A stretch of 64,000 nt of DNA from an uncultured Actinomycetes bacterium (GTDB taxonomy: Bacteria > Actinomycetota > Actinomycetes > S36-B12 > UBA10799), in assembly GCA_946803585.1 (NCBI GenBank), contig CAMPEQ010000005.1, positions 155,607 to 219,606 on the forward strand, given 5' to 3'. Numbering within the stretch: the first letter of the stretch is position 1; the number at the start of each line of letters is the position of its first letter. Under the pieces are notes generated by a model that was given only the letters and a program-made list of their open reading frames with translations, did not search any database and was not told the DNA's origin. Positions 1 through 7,054 of this stretch are shown here, in pieces. The translations under genes and the position numbers were made by a program.

Positions 1-563
1 TCGATATGCTGATCGAGCATCTCGCAGTAGTTCGCTAGTAACTTCTCCCAGACAGTCGGCAAACGCTGCGAAAGTGCTTTAAGCCCGTACATCTGAGCTG
101 TCAGCGTCGGCCGGGAGTGTTCCGGTGAGACGTCATCTGACTCGTCCTCGTTCGCAAACTCAACGGCCGCTTGACGACCAATCGCGAATACGAGAGCCCG
201 GTCGAATTCCTTCTCCCCTTGACTACCCTTCACGATCACGTCTTGAGCCCCCAGCCTTAGGGCTTCCCGCTGAGTCTCGTATCTATCGTCCTGCGACCAA
301 ATGACGATAGGGAGCGCCGTGACCGCGCGCAAGTCCTCGATCTGATCGACGCCGGAAGCATCCGGTAACCCAAGATCAGACACCACAATGTCGAACTCCT
401 CAGCACGGAGGATGTCGATCGCTTCCTTGTTCGACAGAACTGAGACAACTGGGAAGTCCGCACGAACGGATGTCTTGAGCCAAGAAGTCAGCAGGTGGGT
501 GTCGTGAACGTTGTCCTCGATATTGAGGACCCGAATGACAGGCCGCTCCCCGTCGCTAGGCAA
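1..563 (-). CDS. Receiver-domain (REC) response regulator with helical C-terminal extension, partial
   Basis: The gene runs off the left edge, so its C-terminus is missing. Residues 10-125 form a receiver domain: acidic pair E16-D17, phospho-acceptor D63 in VVSDLGLPD, S90 and K112. About 60 visible residues follow (an acidic linker, then an amphipathic stretch LPTVWEKLLANYCEMLDQHI) and they look helical; no DNA-binding or GGDEF domain is visible. A stop lies in frame upstream, so the start must be TTG at 561-563 or 567-569; both overlap the last codons of kaiB, implying translational coupling. It is the fourth gene of an apparent operon. By position it may act with KaiB, and its REC-plus-helices layout recalls KaiA3-like proteins, but that is inference only. 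Its receiver resembles the second receiver of the GGDEF protein at 40461-41849. Confidence 0.85.
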   Translation of the reverse strand, partial: MPSDGERPVIRVLNIEDNVHDTHLLTSWLKTSVRADFPVVSVLSNKEAIDILRAEEFDIVVSDLGLPDASGVDQIEDLRAVTALPIVIWSQDDRYETQREALRLGAQDVIVKGSQGEKEFDRALVFAIGRQAAVEFANEDESDDVSPEHSRPTLTAQMYGLKALSQRLPTVWEKLLANYCEMLDQHI

Positions 564-900
564 TGTCAAGACCTAACAGGACCCGATCTCGATCGGAGAG
601 ATCCCCAATGATCCGCTGCATTGGATGCGGCAACTCCCTGATAAGGGTGGGTGTTGCAACGATCTTCTCGTTCTCTGCAAGCTGCGGGTGATCAATCACG
701 TTAATCACCTCGATTGTGTAACGCCCCTCGTCAAGGTACGTCTCGCAGATCTCGTGAAGATTGCGGATCGCAGTCCTCGAGGCCAGCGTCTCACCGGTCA
801 CATACAGCTTAAGAGTGAACACCAATCCAAGATAGCCTACGCGCGCCGACACCAAGACGGGTACGGTGAAGAGCCGCACCCAACTCATGGAGTTACTCAC
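556..900 (-). CDS. kaiB: KaiB-family circadian clock protein
   Basis: The protein matches KaiB along its whole core: KLYVTG at the N-terminal strand, VINVIDHPQLAENEKIVATP in the middle, and IIGDLSDRDRVLLGLDI at the end. KaiB is a small thioredoxin-like, fold-switching protein that binds the KaiC ATPase ring and relays timing or stress signals. The longest frame starts at GTG 898-900 (114 residues) after a GAGAG-like ribosome site; the family usually begins right before KLYVTG, so TTG 823-825 or GTG 820-822 (88-89 residues) is an alternative start. It lies 15 bases after the deiminase gene and overlaps the receiver gene. No kaiA or kaiC is present inside the window. Confidence 0.93.
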   Translation of the reverse strand: MSNSMSWVRLFTVPVLVSARVGYLGLVFTLKLYVTGETLASRTAIRNLHEICETYLDEGRYTIEVINVIDHPQLAENEKIVATPTLIRELPHPMQRIIGDLSDRDRVLLGLDIA

Positions 901-915
901 AGCACAGCGGGACTC

Positions 916-2175
916 TCAACTGACGATTGGCGATTGGGCAGCAGGAATATTGCGGGTGTTGCAGTGAATTCCACCGCCATGCACGTTGAGTGCCAGTGAG
1001 TCGATCATCACGATCTCGCGGTCGGGATAGAGCCGTGCAAGGGTCTCTCGGGCCGCTTCGTCTTTGGTTTGAACTCGCGAATCGCGCCCAGGAGCCCAGT
1101 AGCTTTGGCCCAGCACCGTTCCGTTACTCACCAGGTAGTTGCAGTAGCTCATCGCCGGGAGTATCGACATGTCACCGGCTGGCATCTGCGAACCATCGAA
1201 CATCGTCGTCGCGCCCGATAGTGATGCGACCGTCTGCCATATCTCGTGCCACTCATCTTCCGGTGTCATCTCCAGATAGAACGGCTCGGGCATCGGCATC
1301 CGGACGATCTCGAACGGGTTTCCGTCATGATCTGTGGCAGTGCGTAGGGCAGCAAGGTTTGCTTCCATCCGCGCGCGATTAATGGCGTGAAGTGGGTTCT
1401 CGGCGGCCTCTTGCTCAGTGACCTCAGCCAGCAGAATCGTGCTCGGTGAAACGAATCGGCACACCTCGTCGATGTGGCCGTTGGCTGAGCCTGACCGATA
1501 CCCGCTCGACCCAGTCTCGACATCGATCAGTGGATCGAGCAGGACGTGCTCATCCTCATACGCCGGGTATGGCAGCCACACGACCTTGTCGACAGAGAAG
1601 ATCCGCACGAACTCCGCTTCGATCTCATCTCGGCTCATTCCCGGGTTGCGCTGCAGTTCGGTCTTCTCGATCGCCATCATGACGCCGTGGCCGTTGAACT
1701 CGCGCGCTCCACCCTCGCTACACACACGCGTCCACGCATGTTCGGGAATACCAAGATGAGCCGCGAGTTTGCGATCCACCTGCTCCATCGCCCGACTCAT
1801 CGGGTGCTCACTGGAGGCATAGCCATAGACGGTGCAGTTGATGTCAACGAAGCCGACACTCCCGTCGCTCTCGATCACGCACTCGGGGGCGATATCGCGT
1901 GGGTAGACGTTCATTGACAATTCTGGAACGTGCAGGAAGTCAATCTCCTCGATTGAGAGCCCATGGCTTGAGAGCGCACGTTGCGCTTGCTCAAGTTGTT
2001 CGGCATGCTCGGCGATCACCACAATCCCGACTCGGCCGCGCAGGGCGGCGACTTCGGCGATGTGCACTGGATCGGTTGGTAGTCCGCGAATGTGCTCGGC
2101 CCCGTCCCAAGCGATGATGACCTTGTCCTGTGGTTCCCACTCACCTGGTACTCGCGTCGTCCTCATATCGTCCAT
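916..2175 (-). CDS. Agmatine deiminase / peptidyl-arginine deiminase family protein
   Basis: This 419-residue protein belongs to the guanidino-group-modifying superfamily (PAD_porph). Hallmarks are YPRDIAPE near residue 93, EGGAREFNGHGVMMA near 155, GHIDEVCRF near 235, and the catalytic-cysteine motif NVHGGGIHCNTRNIP near the C-terminus. The family hydrolyses the guanidino group of agmatine (to N-carbamoylputrescine plus ammonia) or of C-terminal arginine; the true substrate cannot be read from the sequence. No signal peptide is seen, so it is probably cytoplasmic. It is slightly longer than typical agmatine deiminases (about 370 residues). It starts 6 bases after the ABC-F gene and is followed 15 bases later by kaiB. 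Confidence 0.88.
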   Translation of the reverse strand: MDDMRTTRVPGEWEPQDKVIIAWDGAEHIRGLPTDPVHIAEVAALRGRVGIVVIAEHAEQLEQAQRALSSHGLSIEEIDFLHVPELSMNVYPRDIAPECVIESDGSVGFVDINCTVYGYASSEHPMSRAMEQVDRKLAAHLGIPEHAWTRVCSEGGAREFNGHGVMMAIEKTELQRNPGMSRDEIEAEFVRIFSVDKVVWLPYPAYEDEHVLLDPLIDVETGSSGYRSGSANGHIDEVCRFVSPSTILLAEVTEQEAAENPLHAINRARMEANLAALRTATDHDGNPFEIVRMPMPEPFYLEMTPEDEWHEIWQTVASLSGATTMFDGSQMPAGDMSILPAMSYCNYLVSNGTVLGQSYWAPGRDSRVQTKDEAARETLARLYPDREIVMIDSLALNVHGGGIHCNTRNIPAAQSPIVS

Positions 2176-2181
2176 CCTGGC

Positions 2182-3798
2182 TTAGCTGACGTCGAACGTC
2201 AGATCAAGTTGCACAGACGACGCAAACTGCTCATCGTGAGTGACGAGAATCAGCGTTCCCGAGTATCGATTGAGTGCCTGTTCGAGCTGCTCGATTGCGG
2301 GTAGGTCCAGGTGGTTCGTCGGCTCGTCGAGGATGAGGACATCGGTCGAGCGCGCGGACAGTAGAGCGAGGTTCACCCTGGTCCGCTCCCCTTGCGACAG
2401 GGTGCTCATCGGCCGGTTGATGTCGTCGCTGTCGAGGCCGAACTTCGCCATCAGGGTACGGGAATCGGTGAGCTCACGATTGGCTTCGGTTGGGAACCAG
2501 TCAATCAGCTTCGCTTCTGAGCGCGGCACGGCTGATCTTTCTTGATTCATGAGTCCCACGCTGCCTCCGCCAGAGCCCGTGACACGACCAGAATCGGGAC
2601 TCATCGCGCTAGCGAGTAGGTCCAACAACAGTGACTTGCCCGAGCCGTTCCTCCCCACGATGCGAACGCGCGAACCCGCGGCGATGGACAGGTCGACTGG
2701 ACCCAGCTCAAAGCCGCCGCGGGATACCCGGGCAGCCTCGGCGGTGATCACCCGTGCGCTAGGTGACTTAGCGGGGAAGTCCAGATTCAGTTGCCAGATC
2801 TTTCGGAGCTGCGTAGGTTGTTCCATCCGGGCGATCTCGCGCTCGACTCGAGCCGCCGACGATCCTGCGGCGCTCGCACCTTCCCGCATCGCTCCGCGCT
2901 GCAGCTTATCGGCGCGACCTTCCGAGTAGGCACGGTTGGCTGCTCCGGTCCCCCGCGCGGAACTACGCCTGGCCGCGTCCGCCTGCTCTCGAAGCCGCGA
3001 CACCTCTTCGGAGTACCGCTGGTCAGCATCGATTGCGCTCTGTCTCGCTCGCTCTCGCTCGCGCTGCCACGCATCGAATCCGCCCGCAAAGCTCACGACC
3101 TTGGCCAGCGCCGGATCGAACTCGACTACACCGGTGATCGTTTGGCGGAGGAACGCGCGGTCGTGGGACACCAATAGGACAGGTTCCCGGCGCGACGTCA
3201 CAAAGTCGGCGAGCATCTTGAGCCCGTCACCGTCGAGGTCATTGGTCGGCTCGTCGAGCAGAAGAACATCGAACTGACTAAGCAGGATGGCTGCGAGGTT
3301 GAGTCGCGCAAGCTCGCCACCGGACAGCCCTCGACATGGGCGATCTAGCTCCAAGGTGAGCCCCACCTCGTGTAAGACCGTCGGCGCTCGGTCTTCAATG
3401 GATCCGCCACCGACGTTAGAGAAGTTTGTGAGGGCTTGGTCATACTCTACGGCCGCGGCATGTGAGTCATCGGTGGCAAGCGCCGCAGCTGCCTCGACCA
3501 ATCGGCCTTCAGCACTGGCGACACCCGTCAGTTGCCGCACCGCCTCGCCAACTGTCCAGGTCTGCGGGACAGCACGGATTTGCTTGAGGTAGCCGGTCGT
3601 CGGATGGGGTGGCGCCGTCTCGATGTGCCCGCTGTCGAGCGGGATCAAGCCCGCGACTGCCTCAAGCAAGCTCGACTTCCCGCACCCATTGGGACCAACT
3701 AGTCCGATGCAATCACCAGCCCCAAAACTGCCGGTGAATCCATCGATCAGCACCCGTGACCCTCTCGAGACCACAATCCGGTCCAGAGTTATCAGCAC
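2182..3798 (-). CDS. ABC-F family ATPase (ribosome-associated type)
   Basis: Two ATP-binding cassettes lie in one 538-residue chain with no membrane segments, the ABC-F layout. Cassette 1 has Walker A GPNGCGKSS and signature plus Walker B LSGGELARLN...LLLDEPTNDLD; cassette 2 has GRNGSGKSL and LSQGERTRVN...LILDEPTNHLD. A charged linker rich in Arg, Glu and Ala (about residues 240-330) separates them, as in ABC-F proteins that act at the ribosome in translation control or antibiotic protection. The start is GTG 3796-3798. It is the first gene of the kaiB operon and is divergent from the reductase at 3900. Whether it gives antibiotic resistance cannot be told from sequence. Confidence 0.9.
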   Translation of the reverse strand: MLITLDRIVVSRGSRVLIDGFTGSFGAGDCIGLVGPNGCGKSSLLEAVAGLIPLDSGHIETAPPHPTTGYLKQIRAVPQTWTVGEAVRQLTGVASAEGRLVEAAAALATDDSHAAAVEYDQALTNFSNVGGGSIEDRAPTVLHEVGLTLELDRPCRGLSGGELARLNLAAILLSQFDVLLLDEPTNDLDGDGLKMLADFVTSRREPVLLVSHDRAFLRQTITGVVEFDPALAKVVSFAGGFDAWQRERERARQSAIDADQRYSEEVSRLREQADAARRSSARGTGAANRAYSEGRADKLQRGAMREGASAAGSSAARVEREIARMEQPTQLRKIWQLNLDFPAKSPSARVITAEAARVSRGGFELGPVDLSIAAGSRVRIVGRNGSGKSLLLDLLASAMSPDSGRVTGSGGGSVGLMNQERSAVPRSEAKLIDWFPTEANRELTDSRTLMAKFGLDSDDINRPMSTLSQGERTRVNLALLSARSTDVLILDEPTNHLDLPAIEQLEQALNRYSGTLILVTHDEQFASSVQLDLTFDVS

Positions 3799-3899
3799 CC
3801 GGACAGTATGGCCGATCGGCGCAAGGAGATGACGGCTCTTTGTTCTCGCGGACTTCTGCTCCGCGGAATAATCGGTGCGCTGTTTCGCTTTCAGTGTGC

Positions 3900-4331
3900 A
3901 TGGCCCACGACTTGCAGTTCAAGACCATGAACGCTATCCACCGTGCTCTTCTGACCGTCAGTTTTGGCAAGGTTGGTTGGGGTGTGATGGGGATGCCGGT
4001 CGTCGAGTTGACCACGATCGGCCGCAAGAGTGGTGAGCCGCGAACCACCATGCTGACGAGCCCTTGGAAGGTTGATGGCAACCCGGTGATCGTGGCTTCC
4101 CGTGGTGGCGACGATCGTGACCCAGCATGGTTCCTTAACCTGCAGGCGAACCCCGACGTCACAGCTCGGATCGCTGGCGGTGCCGCCCAAGAGTTGCGTG
4201 CGCGAATCACCGAAGGCCAGGAGCGGGCATCGCTCTACGCAGACCTCGGGGCTGCGCATTCAAACTACGCCGACTACCAAAAGAACACTGACCGCGAGAT
4301 ACCGGTCATCGTGCTGGAACCGCGACCTTGA
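3900..4331 (+). CDS. Nitroreductase/quinone reductase family protein (F420H2-dependent, Ddn-like)
   Basis: The protein has 143 residues from ATG 3900. It carries the DUF385/Ddn family pattern: PVVELTTIGRKSGEPRTT, then TSPWKVDGNPVIVASRGGDD, then PAWFLNLQANPDV. Members are split-beta-barrel proteins, many of which bind deazaflavin F420 and reduce quinones or nitro compounds. The frame is open upstream to 3756, but that part lacks family similarity and would overlap the divergent ABC-F start, so ATG 3900 (or ATG 3927) is preferred. The gene is monocistronic and faces the DUF2786 gene at its 3' end. F420 use is inferred from the family. Confidence 0.85.
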   Translation: MAHDLQFKTMNAIHRALLTVSFGKVGWGVMGMPVVELTTIGRKSGEPRTTMLTSPWKVDGNPVIVASRGGDDRDPAWFLNLQANPDVTARIAGGAAQELRARITEGQERASLYADLGAAHSNYADYQKNTDREIPVIVLEPRP

Positions 4332-4381
4332 TTTGTCGTTCCTCATCGGTGTTCCCTGGTAGGAACGACAGGTCGCCGGGT

Positions 4382-5095
4382 TTAGGTAGGCAGCGCGGCT
4401 CGCACACCACCAAGCCGCTCGTTGCCGATGTCTGCCCGGAATCCGGCATCCCGACCAGCATCCATTCCTGACCAGGAGCCGCCAGTCGTTCGCTGGCTGC
4501 GGATGTTTCTCAACGATTCGTGTTGATCGACCATCGCCTTCTTATCGCGTAGAACCAACGCGCTTGAGTGACCATACTCAGATTGTGCGGCGGCGTTCGC
4601 CCGATCTGCCGCGGCTGAGAGTCGAAGCGAGATCGCCACGCAATACCCGTCGTAGAATCCCATCCGGAACTTGAAACCACCTTGACCTTTTGGCTGTCGC
4701 CGCATCTGTCGCGTCGCTTCGGACTGCATCTGAATCGATATCAGCGCATACATATTGCGGACCAGTTCAATATCCTCGGGAAACCCCACGATGACGCAGA
4801 TTCCGCTGGTACCGCGTCGAAAGGATCGACAGAAGTTGTTCTGCGCAATTGTTCCCAGCAGTGTTAACAGACGCGGTAAGGACCTGGAATTCGGTTGGGT
4901 CGCCCGAATCTCGACAGTGATGACCTCGCTGGCCCTGACCCTATCGTCTATCGACCGCAGCATCGCCGAGTCGATCGAGTGGCGAGCCATGAGCTCTTGC
5001 GCCTTACTCAGATAGGCATCCGCCTCCGGGCCGTATCCCGTGCTCTCCGCCTTTGCCAGCAGCGCTTCAATTCGGTTGATCATGGAGTCGTTCAT
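4382..5095 (-). CDS. DUF2786 domain protein
   Basis: The N-terminal 45 residues (INRIEALLAKAESTGYGPEA followed by LSKAQELMARHSID) match the DUF2786 signature found in many bacterial and phage proteins of unknown function. The rest, about residues 60-237, is an Arg-rich alpha/beta region usually annotated DUF7168-like; it contains repeated aromatic/basic motifs but no catalytic motif I recognise. The start ATG 5093-5095 is preceded by GAGGGGGAC at good spacing. It is the last gene of a minus-strand run and lies 90 bases after the gene ending at 5186. Function unknown. Confidence 0.75.
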   Translation of the reverse strand: MNDSMINRIEALLAKAESTGYGPEADAYLSKAQELMARHSIDSAMLRSIDDRVRASEVITVEIRATQPNSRSLPRLLTLLGTIAQNNFCRSFRRGTSGICVIVGFPEDIELVRNMYALISIQMQSEATRQMRRQPKGQGGFKFRMGFYDGYCVAISLRLSAAADRANAAAQSEYGHSSALVLRDKKAMVDQHESLRNIRSQRTTGGSWSGMDAGRDAGFRADIGNERLGGVRAALPT

Positions 5096-5185
5096 TGCGT
5101 CCCCCTCGCACTCCAGTGGCGGTGCGCCTGGTGCTCCCCGCCGATACTCGGACGATATGCGTGGACTCTGACAATGCGGCGGTGG

Positions 5186-5797
5186 CTACTTGCGCAGCAT
5201 CTCAGGTAGCCGCTGTTCGACCCAGGCGGTCATTACGTCGGAATGAACGTCACCCTGACAAAGGTGATCAACATTGGGGAATGCGCAACCCAATGCCTGA
5301 TACTGCGCCGCAAGCGCGATGGGATACCCGGTGATCTCAACAGCTAGGCCATGCAGCGCGTAAGTCACGTCAGCAAGGTTTGCGGCACTCGAAATCGCCT
5401 CAGCCGCATCGGGATCATCGAGTAACTCGACGATGGCCTCGTCGTAGTAGTCGCGGACTTCCGCCACGCTAACCTCGACCCTCGCGACCACCTCGAAGCC
5501 ACCGACCCGTTCCAGGGCTCGGTGCAGTGCCGCCGCTGCAGCTCCCGCGTCTTGCGCTTGCCAGAACTGCAAGACCGTGATCCAGGGCTGGCCCTGCTCT
5601 GACTCCCCCGCGATACCAGCGATTGCGCCGGAGGTGTGGGCAACGACGAAGCCCATCTCACCGGCGAGTGCTCGGCTCGCGGGGACGGCAAGGCGGTACG
5701 CGTGCAGCGTCCCGGACGGATCGAGTGTGCCCAGATTGTGGTGCAGTTCCACGTAGTTGAGTCGGCCACCGATGCCGAGGTTGTCAACGAGATACAT
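5186..5797 (-). CDS. Hypothetical protein, overlapping its upstream neighbour
   Basis: I do not recognise this 203-residue protein. It begins MYLVDNLGIGGRLNYVELHH, is acidic, shows no membrane segment or signal peptide, and seems to alternate strands and helices, with Ala-rich helices around residues 80-150. The start ATG 5795-5797 overlaps the stop of the preceding gene (TGATG), which fixes it over the longer open frame and implies coupled translation. The stable overlap suggests the two products work together. No catalytic motif is seen. Confidence 0.6.
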   Translation of the reverse strand: MYLVDNLGIGGRLNYVELHHNLGTLDPSGTLHAYRLAVPASRALAGEMGFVVAHTSGAIAGIAGESEQGQPWITVLQFWQAQDAGAAAAALHRALERVGGFEVVARVEVSVAEVRDYYDEAIVELLDDPDAAEAISSAANLADVTYALHGLAVEITGYPIALAAQYQALGCAFPNVDHLCQGDVHSDVMTAWVEQRLPEMLRK

Positions 5798-6306
5798 CAG
5801 CGACCACCTAGCCCAGCGATGTCGTCGGGAACGACGACGTCGACCTCTAGCCAGCGTTCGAGGGTTGCCTTGGCCTCCCACAGCGCAACGCGGCTCACCA
5901 GGAATCCGATGCCGTCGACGTCGGAGGCTTCCTCATCGAGGTAGACGACTACCTGCACGATCAAATCGAGCTCATCGTCTTCAATGGCGCGGACACAGAT
6001 CTCGAATCCAGCGGTTTGGCTCTCGACGGCTGGAATCAGGTGAACTCCGTCTGCCACCAGAGCTGCCTGGACAAAGTCGAGCAGGCCAAGGAGATCGGCC
6101 AACGTCAAGTCACGGTTCACGTAGTGAACGATTCGCTCAGGGGTCAGTAGCGAGATAGTGAAGCGATTCGCGGTGACGCACGCGCCGTTGACGTTGCCGG
6201 TCCAGGGAGTCCGCTCAATCAGCAGTGCAGCACCGGAAGAACCGACGATGCGCAATCGTTGATCTGTGCGCGCCTCCGATCCCGAGCGCGTTGGGAAAGT
6301 GGCCAT
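5797..6306 (-). CDS. Hypothetical protein, possibly WapI/DUF5959-like
   Basis: This 169-residue protein starts at ATG 6304-6306, preceded by AAAGG at proper spacing; a longer frame to 6405 lacks a better start. The second half has alternating hydrophobic strands (ICVRAIEDDELDLIVQVVVY, then GIGFLVSRVALWEAKATLERWL), a pattern I loosely associate with small actinobacterial WapI/DUF5959-type proteins; this is a weak resemblance. The protein is acidic with no membrane segment. It overlaps the next gene by one base. The region upstream contains four copies of a 12-base repeat. Confidence 0.55.
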   Translation of the reverse strand: MATFPTRSGSEARTDQRLRIVGSSGAALLIERTPWTGNVNGACVTANRFTISLLTPERIVHYVNRDLTLADLLGLLDFVQAALVADGVHLIPAVESQTAGFEICVRAIEDDELDLIVQVVVYLDEEASDVDGIGFLVSRVALWEAKATLERWLEVDVVVPDDIAGLGGR

Positions 6307-6514
6307 AGGATTGCCTTTCGTTCTTGGACCGCGCATCGCGGCAGCCCTGGTCTTGCCGAACGACATGTCGTCGCACGGCCAGCTCTTTCCTGGAGCACCC
6401 CGCACCGTTGGAGGGGGTTGCTAAGTGACCAGCCAGGCCTGACAGTCACTACTCGTGAGCCCGTTCGTTGATTACTTGTTCAAGGTACGCCGAGGGTCTG
6501 ACTTTTCAGCGCTC

Positions 6515-6572
6515 GTTCACGACAGCGCTCGTTCACGACAGCGCAGGTTCACGACAGCACGTTCACGACAGC
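6515..6572. repeat. Short tandem direct repeat, 4 x GTTCACGACAGC
   Basis: Four perfect copies of GTTCACGACAGC start at 6515, 6531, 6547 and 6561, giving steps of 16, 16 and 14 bases; most gaps contain GCTC or similar. The array lies between the stop of the deoxyribonucleotidase gene (6583) and the next minus-strand gene (start 6306). It is too short and too regular to be CRISPR. It could be replication slippage, a protein-binding array or an mRNA element. Confidence 0.85.
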
Positions 6573-6582
6573 GCTCGGGCGA

Positions 6583-7047
6583 CTAGCCGATTCCGAGTCT
6601 GCGCAAAACCGAGTCCCAATCTGGATAAAGCTCAGTGCCGAAGTGGATGTGCTCGCCGGCAAACAACTCCGCGCCATTCTTCTTTCGATCATCGATCAGG
6701 TAGGAACCGCGCAGGAGGTTCTTGTTGTGGCTGATAGTGAGTCGCTTGTATGCCGGGGTCTCCTCGGTCTCCCCTATGTAGCGACGAACCCAGCTGACCT
6801 TGTCGGTCCAGGCAGATGGGTTGTTCCATGGTGCGGTCGACAGGATGTGCGTCTCGTAGTTCTCACTCACGAGCCGAAACGCGTCGAGCGCGCCTGGGAT
6901 GGGATCCATCAGTGCGAACATCCCTGGGATCTCGTCCTCGTTGCCCAGGTATTGGGCGCGAACTGCGGACGGAATACGGCTCACACCAGATTCGAAGTCA
7001 ACGAGGACCCCATCCATGTCGACGTAGACGATCTCTTGGTTTTTCAT
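6583..7047 (-). CDS. 5'(3')-deoxyribonucleotidase family (NT5C-like HAD phosphatase)
   Basis: The 154-residue protein opens with the HAD nucleophile motif VYVDMDGVLVDF (D10, D12) and continues with the NT5C pattern: small cap, ILSTAPWNNPSAW, and LLRGSYLIDDRKKNGAE. This family removes phosphate from deoxyribonucleoside monophosphates in the cytoplasm. ATG 7045-7047 follows AGGAG at 7 bases, which is better than the upstream in-frame ATG. It starts 7 bases after the ADP-ribosylglycohydrolase/phosphatase gene, so the two are probably co-transcribed. Confidence 0.85.
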   Translation of the reverse strand: MKNQEIVYVDMDGVLVDFESGVSRIPSAVRAQYLGNEDEIPGMFALMDPIPGALDAFRLVSENYETHILSTAPWNNPSAWTDKVSWVRRYIGETEETPAYKRLTISHNKNLLRGSYLIDDRKKNGAELFAGEHIHFGTELYPDWDSVLRRLGIG

Positions 7048-7054
7048 TGGTCTC

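Noticed and set aside
916-2175. Several long plus-strand open frames opposite the deiminase gene
   Set aside because: They have no family features and lie wholly antisense to a gene with conserved catalytic motifs.
3756-3899. Upstream extension of the nitroreductase-family protein
   Set aside because: The 48 extra residues show no family similarity and overlap the divergent ABC-F start; ATG 3900 fits better.
6515-6572. Possible CRISPR array
   Set aside because: Spacers of 2-4 bases and repeat units of 12 bases are not CRISPR-like; no cas genes are seen.
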